64,000 nt of DNA, taken from positions 87,786 to 151,785 of the forward strand of contig JAUXTU010000116.1 in the NCBI GenBank assembly GCA_030679145.1. The letters are read 5' to 3'. The DNA comes from Bacteroidota bacterium (GTDB lineage Bacteria; Bacteroidota; Ignavibacteria; UBA10030; UBA8401). The position numbers and the translations under genes are program-made. Shown here piece after piece: positions 1 through 9,100 of this stretch (position 1 is its first letter; every line of letters begins with the position of its first letter). A model generated the notes under the pieces. It was not told where the DNA came from. It searched no databases and worked only from the letters and a program-made list of their open reading frames with translations.

Positions 1-1
1 A

Positions 2-331
2 GTCCTTTCGGGAAAAGTGATCGATGTTGCGGTTGATATTCGCTTTGGTTCACCAACGTTTGGAAAATATTTTGCAGTAGAACTTTCCGATGAGAACAGT
101 GCGCAATTATGGATTCCACCAGGATTTGCACACGGTTTTTCTGTTCTATCAGAGAAGGCAGTGTTCCACTATAAATGCACCAATTACTATTCAAAAGCAC
201 ACGAACGCGCAATTCGATTTAATGATCCTTCCCTCAATATAGAATGGCTGGTGAAAAACCCGATTGTTTCCGGAAAAGACCTTGCGGCACCGCTGTTTTC
301 TGCGATCGAAAAAGATTTTATTATTTCTTAA
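2..331 (+). CDS. rfbC: dTDP-4-dehydrorhamnose 3,5-epimerase, C-terminal part
   Basis: The gene is cut by the left window edge; the reading frame is open from base 2, so only about the last 109 residues are visible of a family usually near 180-190. The visible part carries the RmlC signature V-D-I-R-x-G-S-P-T-F-G-K, then IPPGFAHGF and the Y-K-C-T-xx-Y segment, all typical of the cupin epimerase that makes dTDP-4-dehydro-L-rhamnose from dTDP-4-dehydro-6-deoxyglucose. It acts in the cytoplasm in nucleotide-sugar synthesis for O-antigen or other surface glycans. The rest of the rfb/rml set would lie to the left. The GTG at base 17 is internal to the conserved region and is not the start. Confidence 0.93.
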   Translation, partial: VLSGKVIDVAVDIRFGSPTFGKYFAVELSDENSAQLWIPPGFAHGFSVLSEKAVFHYKCTNYYSKAHERAIRFNDPSLNIEWLVKNPIVSGKDLAAPLFSAIEKDFIIS

Positions 332-405
332 TTGCATTATTGCCGTAAAATCGCCAGTTTTACACAACGCCTTCCTTGAATTCTCTATTACGATAGCGGA
401 GAAAA

Positions 406-421
406 TGTGAAATACTTCACA
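406..421. promoter_or_regulatory. CRP/FNR-family binding site (TGTGA-N6-TCACA)
   Basis: Bases 406-421 read TGTGA-AATACT-TCACA, a perfect match to the CRP consensus half-sites with the usual 6-base spacer. A further TGTGA half-site lies at 425-429. The site sits about 110 bases before the start of the large beta-helix gene, in a 198-base spacer that otherwise holds only AT-rich sequence and a Shine-Dalgarno-like AAAGGA before the ATG at 530. No clear -35/-10 pair was found, so regulation of the downstream gene is an inference. Confidence 0.55.
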
Positions 422-529
422 CGATGTGATAGCACTAACAGTATCTCAATCTACATTCTATTACTTTTTTGGCGGTAAAAAATATCATAAACTTCTTCAC
501 GTTGGAAGCTGCATGAAAGGACGATAGAC

Positions 530-3500
530 ATGAATCGTTTGATACAATGGTTATCAATTTTATTTTTTCTTGTCTCGAATAATTCTTCCGCGCAAATTAT
601 TTCCGGCGCTATTACTTCTAATACAACTTGGTCCGGAAATATAACTGCAGATTCTGTGTTTATCCCTGTAGGTATAACCCTCACCATTCAACCGGGCACA
701 ACAGTAAAGTTTAATACGGGTAAAATGCTTGTTGTGGCGGGAAAGATCATTGCTGACGGAAAATCGGACAGTTTGATCTTTTTTACTTCCAATTCAGTAA
801 TTCCTGCGCCCGGAGATTGGAATGGAATAGAACTGCAAGCAACTGCACTTGTTACATCGGTCATCAATTTTTGCGTTGTCGAATATGGTGGGGGTGGATC
901 TAATACGGGAAATATTTTTTATAAAACAGGTGCTCCTGCAATCAGTATTACCAATTCTGTGATCCAATATAGTTCTTCGCACGGTATCAATCTCCGCGCT
1001 TCACAATCCCGTATTGCTAATACCGTTCTTAGACAAAACGCAGGGTATGCTGTTTTTGCAGATCTATCATCGAGCTTTATTGTTGATTCGAGTACAATTT
1101 CCAACAACACGATTGGCGGTATTCTTGTTGGTGTAAACTCCACAGCATCAATTTTAAACTCTGCAGTCGATTCAAATGGAACGGGAATTTTTATCAGCAG
1201 TAACGCAGCACCAACAATCAAAAAAAATTATCTCCGGCGCAATAATATCGGTATTCAATATACAGGTGGCGTTACACAACCAACGATCACACAGGATACG
1301 ATTGTCAATAATATTACATGGGGATTTCTTAATACAAGTACATCAACAACAGTATTGGCGAGACGAAATTATTGGGGGAATGATGCAGGACCTTTTAATC
1401 CCAGCAGTAACCCCACAGGTTTAGGAGATAAGGTAAGCAACTTTGTTGATTTTCAACCTTGGACAATTCTTGCTCCGACATCGCCTTATATTTCTGTGAC
1501 AGGAAATATCGCTAAAGATTCAACGTGGTCAAGTGGAGTGTTTTGGATTAAGAATGATATTGCAGTGAACACCGGTTTTAAACTTACCATTAAACCGGGA
1601 GTGATTGTAAAATTGGCAATTGGTGTACGATTAACAGTGAACGGGTCAATCAATGCAAGTGGAACTGCGGACAGTTTAATTGTATTTACATCGATTAAAG
1701 ATGATTCATATGGCGGTCATAATGATACTACTACTGCTCCATCAATACCAGCACGAGGAGATTGGGATATGGTTTGGCTCTATATTAATCAAAACAGCAC
1801 AAGTATTTTGAATAACTGTATTTTCAAATGGGGCGGGTCAACTGGCAACGGAAATGTTCGAGTTGATGGCGCATCGCCAACCATTGACAACATCTATAGC
1901 ACACAAAGTTCAAACTATGGCTTGTATCTTATTAATGGTGCAAATGTTACAGTTTCAAATTCAACATTCGGCTCCAATAGTTTAGATGGTCTTCTGATCC
2001 AGTCATCTAATCCCAGCATTTATAAATCAACAACAGCTAACAACGGACGCTACGGTATTTATGCGAACGGTAATTCCCGCTTTACCATCCGCAAATCAAA
2101 ACTAACCGGCAACACCTACGGCATTATTGCAGATGGAGGAACAGCTAGCGCAACACTAATCTCATTGGACAGCTCAATAGTTTCGTTTAACACTATTGCC
2201 GGACTCTATTTATGGTATGGTACCGGTCCACAGACCTTTGCGTACAATCGTATTGAGGGAAACGGCGCAGGATATGGACTATGGTGTTTTAATGTAAATG
2301 CCCTTGTAACAATCGATAGTAATATAATCATTAATCATGGCGGGGAAGGCATTGTCACTTCAAGAGCTTCTATTACAAATAATCTCATTCAGGGAAACAG
2401 TTTACCGATCACATTAATAGGACGGGTGAATAGTACGTACAGTGGGAATACGATCGTTGGAAATAAGTACAACTATGCATTAGGTCTTAGAGCAAACCGG
2501 GGTGAGGAAGGATTACGGGATACATTAAGTACAGTCTTCCCTGCAGGAATTACTTCAAAGACGTATTTTTTTATTGACGATGCTTCTTCAGTTGTTGTGG
2601 CTAGTGGAACAACATTGGTTATCCAACCGGGAGTGATCATAAAAATTGCTGCCGGTTTGTATTTTCGAGTTGATGGAACATTGATTGCCAATGGAACACC
2701 ATCAGATCCAATCGTTTTTACTTCGTATCGTGATGCTTCGTACGGCGGTAAAACAAATCTTCTAACCGATAACACCGCTCCAGCTCCCGGTGACTGGCAG
2801 TATGTTCGTCTCTATACTAATACCACAAGTGGAACTGTTTTTAACAATTGCGTTTTCAAATATGGTGGATTGAACGGTTATGGTAATTTATTCTTGAGCA
2901 ATGATATTGTGTTTACAAATCCTAACCCTATTACGAATATCATCAGCCGGAAATCAAGTTCAAATGGAATTTATCTTAGCGATTGTAAGGTTACTTTTGA
3001 TAATGTTACACTTGATAGCAATGCAGCTTATGGATTATACGTTTTAGGAAACAGACCTTCGGATGTGACTGTAAGAAATAGTTTTATACAGGATAATAAT
3101 GGTGCTGGGATGCAGGCAGTTAATAATTCTGCATTTCGTGAAGTTTCGAATTGTTTCATTCGTAGAAATAATGGATGGGGGATCGGTACCTCCAATGGTA
3201 CGTTGGCTCAATACTATTTTGGAAATACGGTTACTAATAATGCTGCAGGTGGGATATATACAAACAGCCCTCCAATCCTTCCTGCGGAGATTCTTTTTGT
3301 CGGCAATACAGTTACTGATAATGGTACGGAAGGTATTCTCAGCAGCCGTGCAACATTTATTGATAACATCATACAGCGAAATCGTTTTCCGCTTGCAGTA
3401 TGGAGACGGACCGGAAATATTTATACCGATAACAGCGGTGCGGATGGAAATGTTATTTCGAATAATACTTATAATGCAATCGCAATTTGGGATGCAGAGA

Positions 3501-6163
3501 TTTCCGACACTTTAAAAGCAACGTTTCCAAAGGATATCAATTCAAAAACATATGTTGCCCTCTATGATTTTCAAGTAGCTACTGGTACAACACTCGTGAT
3601 CGAACCGGGTGTCATAGTTAAATTCCAACAGATTCCGGCAAATAACTGGCACCGGTTTGATGTCTACGGTACGTTGATGGCAAATGGAACTCAAGCAAAT
3701 CCAATTATTTTCACTTCGTGGAGAGATAGTACTGTCGGTGGAAAGACCACATCACTGACTGATTATGCACCACCAGCTCCTGGTGATTGGTATTATATTG
3801 CATTTCGCAACGGCAGCGGCGCATCGGTTGTTCGGAACTGTCAATTTAAATATGGCGGAAGAGATGGACAAAAAACAGTCTATTTTGAAACCAATATTGG
3901 TGGTTTGACTTTTTCAAACAATGTGGTGAGACGATCAATGTCGGCAGGAATTTATGTGTACAATACACCAATTATAATTGATAGTACTGTGGTTGATAGT
4001 TGTGCAGAAACTGGTATTCAAGTCGGCGCAAGCGCCGCAAACATTGTATCGATTCGGAATTCAAAAATTTTTAAAAATGGTGTTTACGGAGTGTGGGTAC
4101 AGAATCCGGCAAACCTCTCAGTCCTTTCAAATTGTTATATTTCAAATAATACAAAAACGGGATTCTATATAGAAAATAACACCATATCACTTTCAGTTAT
4201 AGGGAATACAATAAATAATAACGGTGATCACGGAATGTATTTACTTGCGCGAAACGATGCGATTGATACATTGTTAATGATAGCCGGAAATAAAGTTCTG
4301 AACAACGGACTGACAGGTATTTTTTCATCGAGGGCATACATTATTGATGATTCCATTTCCGGTAATCGGTATGCGATCGGTGTCATCGGACAACTTTCAC
4401 TTGCCGGCACCGGTACTTCGTTGGGCAACTTCTATGAGAACAATGTCATAGCAGGAAATAAATACAACGATGTTTTGTTGACACAAGAGGACATTTTTGG
4501 CGAATTAGGCGCCGTGTTGCCGCCAAACTATTCAAAAGTTATTGCTGTACGTGGAGACCTTAATGTTGCATCGGGAACAACACTTCGGATTGCGCCAGGG
4601 AGTATTATTAAATTTCCAAAAGAATACGGAAGTGGATATATCTTAGTGAATGGAACATTGCTTTCGGAAGGAACAACTACCGATAAGATCGTTTTCACTT
4701 CTTGGAAGGATGACACGTATGGGGGCGATACCAATCTTGATACATCTTCTGCCATTCCCATTCCCGGCGACTGGAATCGGATTCAACTGTCAGGTGCAAC
4801 AACAAACGCATCGCACTTTTTAAATACAATTATCAGATATGGAGATGGATCCAATACCGGCTCGCTTTATTTTAACCAAACGTCAGCCATGATCGAATCG
4901 TGTTTTGTTTCGTATGCTAAAAGCTGGGGGATGCAGCTTAATAGTTCCTCCTCTCAAGTGATCGGTACTGAAATTCATCACAACGGATCAGGAATTTATG
5001 TCAGCGGCACACCACTTCCAATTGTGAATAACAACAACATTTATCTAAACACAACCTATGGTTTCTATTCAAGCAGTACCGGTGCAACAACCAACGCGAA
5101 GAATAACTATTGGGGGCATGTTACTGGTCCATTAAAAAATCAGGGAATTAATCAAAACCTTACCGGTCTTGGAAACAAGATATTTCTTTCCGGTACGGGT
5201 GAAGTCGATTATCAGCCGTATCTCACAACCCGATCTGGAATTTTACCGGGTGATGTGAGTGGTAACGGACAGATTTCAGCATTCGACGGCTCGATGATAT
5301 TGCAATATATTGTCAGTCAAATCAGTCTGACACCGGTTCAACGTCTGGCGGCAAATGTCAGCGGTGATACGACAGTGAGTGCATTTGACGCTTCATATAT
5401 TTTACGATATGTTGTCGGATTGATCTCAGGATTTCCGGGATTAGGTAAACTGTCGATCGAATCCGATATTGCATCGGCATTTGCATTCAATATTGAAAAG
5501 GGACATAATCCGAACGAGTTTGATCTTGTTATCCATCTTAATAAACCGACGAATGTATTTGGTCTAAACTTTAAACTCTCTTTTGATACGACATTGGTAA
5601 AACCGATTGGAATGAAAAAGACGATGGAATCTGACAGCATGATGATGTTCCATAATTTCCCGAGCGGTTATGCTAATCTTGCCATGGCAGGAATAAAACC
5701 ATTAAATGCAACAGGCAATGTTGCACGATTTACATTCACACTTCTCGATCCTGCAAAAGCGCAACAGCAAGTGTTGTTTGCAGTAAAGAAATTTGTATTG
5801 AATGAAATGGATGTAACGAGTGATGTGGGTTCTATCATATTGAATGTGGATGATATTACCGAAGTTCCTACAACATTTGCATTATCGCAGAATTATCCGA
5901 ATCCGTTTAATCCAATAACATCAATTAAATATCAGATTCCAATTTCCGGCAATGTGAGAATGTCAATTTATAATCTGCTTGGTCAAGAAATAAAAACATT
6001 GGTCAACGAACAACAATCTGCCGGATTTTATACGATTCGATGGAATGGGACGGATAATACTAACCGTTCAGTTTCGAGCGGTGTATATATCTACAAAATT
6101 GATGCTCGTGCAGAGGGAAAAGAAAAATTTACCCAAGTGAAAAAAATGATTTTGGTCAAGTAA
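530..6163 (+). CDS. T9SS-exported giant beta-helix protein with dockerin and cohesin-like domains
   Basis: 1877 residues with an N-terminal signal peptide (hydrophobic stretch at about 5-18, ending before AQ). Residues about 50-1560 form a right-handed parallel beta-helix built of five modules of roughly 300-345 residues. Each opens with a T-L-x-I-x-P-G-x-x-x-K motif (about 51, 350, 694, 1020, 1350) followed by G-T-x-x-x-x-I-x-F-T-S and P-G-D-W. Residues about 1572-1635 hold a two-motif dockerin (GDVSGNGQISAFD, then NVSGDTTVSAFD). Residues about 1645-1770 resemble a cohesin fold. The last about 90 residues are a type A T9SS sorting domain starting SQNYPNPFNP. No catalytic site was recognised; an adhesin or structural surface role is likely but unproven. 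SD AAAGGA precedes the ATG. The next gene, 21 bases on, encodes three cohesin-like domains. Confidence 0.85.
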   Translation: MNRLIQWLSILFFLVSNNSSAQIISGAITSNTTWSGNITADSVFIPVGITLTIQPGTTVKFNTGKMLVVAGKIIADGKSDSLIFFTSNSVIPAPGDWNGIELQATALVTSVINFCVVEYGGGGSNTGNIFYKTGAPAISITNSVIQYSSSHGINLRASQSRIANTVLRQNAGYAVFADLSSSFIVDSSTISNNTIGGILVGVNSTASILNSAVDSNGTGIFISSNAAPTIKKNYLRRNNIGIQYTGGVTQPTITQDTIVNNITWGFLNTSTSTTVLARRNYWGNDAGPFNPSSNPTGLGDKVSNFVDFQPWTILAPTSPYISVTGNIAKDSTWSSGVFWIKNDIAVNTGFKLTIKPGVIVKLAIGVRLTVNGSINASGTADSLIVFTSIKDDSYGGHNDTTTAPSIPARGDWDMVWLYINQNSTSILNNCIFKWGGSTGNGNVRVDGASPTIDNIYSTQSSNYGLYLINGANVTVSNSTFGSNSLDGLLIQSSNPSIYKSTTANNGRYGIYANGNSRFTIRKSKLTGNTYGIIADGGTASATLISLDSSIVSFNTIAGLYLWYGTGPQTFAYNRIEGNGAGYGLWCFNVNALVTIDSNIIINHGGEGIVTSRASITNNLIQGNSLPITLIGRVNSTYSGNTIVGNKYNYALGLRANRGEEGLRDTLSTVFPAGITSKTYFFIDDASSVVVASGTTLVIQPGVIIKIAAGLYFRVDGTLIANGTPSDPIVFTSYRDASYGGKTNLLTDNTAPAPGDWQYVRLYTNTTSGTVFNNCVFKYGGLNGYGNLFLSNDIVFTNPNPITNIISRKSSSNGIYLSDCKVTFDNVTLDSNAAYGLYVLGNRPSDVTVRNSFIQDNNGAGMQAVNNSAFREVSNCFIRRNNGWGIGTSNGTLAQYYFGNTVTNNAAGGIYTNSPPILPAEILFVGNTVTDNGTEGILSSRATFIDNIIQRNRFPLAVWRRTGNIYTDNSGADGNVISNNTYNAIAIWDAEISDTLKATFPKDINSKTYVALYDFQVATGTTLVIEPGVIVKFQQIPANNWHRFDVYGTLMANGTQANPIIFTSWRDSTVGGKTTSLTDYAPPAPGDWYYIAFRNGSGASVVRNCQFKYGGRDGQKTVYFETNIGGLTFSNNVVRRSMSAGIYVYNTPIIIDSTVVDSCAETGIQVGASAANIVSIRNSKIFKNGVYGVWVQNPANLSVLSNCYISNNTKTGFYIENNTISLSVIGNTINNNGDHGMYLLARNDAIDTLLMIAGNKVLNNGLTGIFSSRAYIIDDSISGNRYAIGVIGQLSLAGTGTSLGNFYENNVIAGNKYNDVLLTQEDIFGELGAVLPPNYSKVIAVRGDLNVASGTTLRIAPGSIIKFPKEYGSGYILVNGTLLSEGTTTDKIVFTSWKDDTYGGDTNLDTSSAIPIPGDWNRIQLSGATTNASHFLNTIIRYGDGSNTGSLYFNQTSAMIESCFVSYAKSWGMQLNSSSSQVIGTEIHHNGSGIYVSGTPLPIVNNNNIYLNTTYGFYSSSTGATTNAKNNYWGHVTGPLKNQGINQNLTGLGNKIFLSGTGEVDYQPYLTTRSGILPGDVSGNGQISAFDGSMILQYIVSQISLTPVQRLAANVSGDTTVSAFDASYILRYVVGLISGFPGLGKLSIESDIASAFAFNIEKGHNPNEFDLVIHLNKPTNVFGLNFKLSFDTTLVKPIGMKKTMESDSMMMFHNFPSGYANLAMAGIKPLNATGNVARFTFTLLDPAKAQQQVLFAVKKFVLNEMDVTSDVGSIILNVDDITEVPTTFALSQNYPNPFNPITSIKYQIPISGNVRMSIYNLLGQEIKTLVNEQQSAGFYTIRWNGTDNTNRSVSSGVYIYKIDARAEGKEKFTQVKKMILVK

Positions 6164-6184
6164 AAAAGACAAGAAGAAGTTTCA

Positions 6185-9100
6185 ATGAAAAAATCATTTT
6201 TATATTTCATCATAGCCGTGTTGACTGTATTGTGTGCTGGTATTGCACAAGCACAGATAGATACCGTACATCTCTTTTTGCAAGACGGGTTCGGGAAACG
6301 GGGGAATTTCTATGGCTTTCCTATCTATTGCAATGATTCGCTTACTGTTGCAGATTCTGTGATATCCGGCGAGTTCACTGTAAGTCATAATGGCGCCGTG
6401 ATGGATATTATCGGGTTCGATACGGTCGGTACAATGCTTAGTGGAGTTCAAAACGTTATTTATTATTCTGCAACCAAAAAATTAGCTTTTATAAATTCGA
6501 AACCGATATCGGGAACCGGAACTCTCATTTATCTTACTGTTCAAGTCAAAACAAACGCTTCGGGTACTACGCCATTGAATCTTACAGGAGCAATGTTGAA
6601 CGAAGGAAATCCAGTTGTTGAGGTGGATCCCGGCTCATTCCGTCCGATGGATATTTTTATCAACCCTAAAAATCCACCGCAAAATAAAGTTGTGGGCGAT
6701 ACAATATTGTTCTCTGTAACGGGAGACAAAACACTTCCATTATTCTGGAGCGTTGCAGATACTTCGATTGCTTTGATTGATTCAACTGGTCGATTGATCG
6801 GAAAAAAAATTGGACAAACCTATGCTAAAGTTGTTGACTTTATTGGATTGTCAGACTCATCAAATTTGATTCCAATAAATTCGCCTGCATTGAATAGTCT
6901 TACAATGACCATTCGTGATACTTCATTTGTGCAGAATCTTACATTCGATCTTCCGATACGAATTTCTGATGTTACTTCTCTGGGAATTATTTCTACACAA
7001 TGGAAGCTGAACTTTAATGCAAACACCCTTGTACCGAAAGCAGTGATAACTGTTGGTGCATTGGCACAATCTTGGGGAACACCAACGGTAAATTTTGGAA
7101 CTGGAACAATCGACGTTGCAATGGCAGGGTCAGATACTCTTACCAGTCAAGGAATTTTTGCATACGTTCGTTTTCAAGTGAAACGATTTGCTACGCAATC
7201 TTCAAATCTCACTTTACAAAATGTAATGTTCAATGAAAACATCAATGCTGCGATCCAAAATGGTGTGTTCACACCAATTCTCGGACCGACAATCACGATC
7301 AATCCAAACGTGCAAGTGCTTACACGTGGTGATACCCTGACATATTTCGCAACCGGTGGAACACCACCGTATAAATGGTTCTCATCGAACGTGGCAATAG
7401 CATCTGTTGATTCTCTCACAGGAAAAGTAAAAGCGAAATCACGCGGAATTGATACCTTGAGGGCATTTGATGTTCAAGGTTTCGATGGAACGGCCATTAT
7501 TTCTATCAATGATTTTCTTGCTACATTGCCGGATACAACCGTTGCAATCGGAGATTCAGTTGATGTGCCAATCTATGTCAGCGATGTAACCGGTCTCGGA
7601 ATATTATCAACACAGATAAAGATTGGATACGATACAACCAAAGTTCGTTTTTCACAATTGATTACATCTGGTGTAATGAGCAGTGCAATGCAAACTGCTG
7701 TTAATGATTCTGGTTCGGTCATTCACATGGCGTTTTCCGGTTCATTCCCTCTTGCCGGAAACGGGGTGTTTGCAAAATTACGGTTCCATCACAAAGCACC
7801 TTCCGGTCCGGGGCAATTTACACCCTTGACATTTCTTGAATATCTGAATAATGAAAATGGTCCGACAGTAACTTTGAAAAATGGAAAAATCACAATTTTT
7901 TCTCCACTGAACACCAATCCTATCTTAACAAAAGCAATGGGTGATACAACCATCAACGAAGATCAGCAATTGACGTTTGACTACGACGCATTTGATCTTA
8001 ACAACGATACATTGAAATTTAGTTTACAGAATCCGTCACCGGGGATGTCAATTGATTCGATGACGGGTCTGTTTAATTGGAGACCAAGTTTTACACAATT
8101 CGGATTGCACACTTTTACTCTTTTGGTAACCGATGGAAAAGGAGGCAGTGTCTCGAAACAAACAAACATAAATGTCAACCGTATTCCGGTTTTCACACAA
8201 ACACTTCCTGATACTATTATTGTTGTCGATTCTGTTTTGAATTTTACGTATTCCGCTGTTGATCCTGACAATGATAATCTTACATTTTCGATTATAAAAT
8301 CCCCTGTGGGTGCAACAATTCAGAGCGATGGAATATTTTCTTGGAAACCATCTGTTACACACATTGGAAATGATACGATCATTGTTGCCGTGAGCGATGG
8401 TAGTTTCATCGCTCGGGACAGTGCAATTGTTACAGTTCAAAAAATAAATCGACCGCCGCAATTTGTTGCAACACTTCCTGATATTTCTGTTGTTGTCGAT
8501 TCTATTTTGAATTTTAAGTATACCGCTGTTGATCCTGATAATGATAATCTTACATTTTCAATGATGAAATCTCCTGCGGGTGCGACAATTCAGCCTGATG
8601 GAACATTCTCTTGGAAACCATCTGTTACACAAATTGGAAGCGACACTATTATCATTGCAGTAAGTGATGGTAGTTTCACCGTTCGGGACAGTGCAATTGT
8701 TACAGTGCAAAAAATAAATCGCTCACCGCAATTTATATCAGTGCTTCCGGATATTATTTTTCCGGTCGATTCTGTTTTGAATTTTAAGTATGCCGCCGTT
8801 GATCCCGATAATGATAATCTTGTATTTTCGATTGTGAAATCTCTTTCAGGTGCTACAATTCAGAACGATGGACTATTTTCATGGAAGCCATCTGTTTCAC
8901 AAATAGGTAAAGATACGATCATTATTTCCGTAAGCGATGGAAGTTTTATTGTTCGAGACACAGCGATTGTTACCGTGATCGGCTTCCCGACAGCGAAGTT
9001 ATCCCAGAACAATTTTGATTTTGGTTCCATAAGTTTTGGCGGATCAAAAACATTGTCCGCTTCGATAACAAACAATGGTGTTACGCCACTGGTTATTCTT

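Noticed and set aside
2473..2775. Open frames on the opposite strand of the large surface-protein genes (also 3099-3515, 8048-8461, 23418-23966, 28464-28892)
   Set aside because: They are shadows of long genes with clear domains; none has a ribosome site, signal peptide or recognisable motif.
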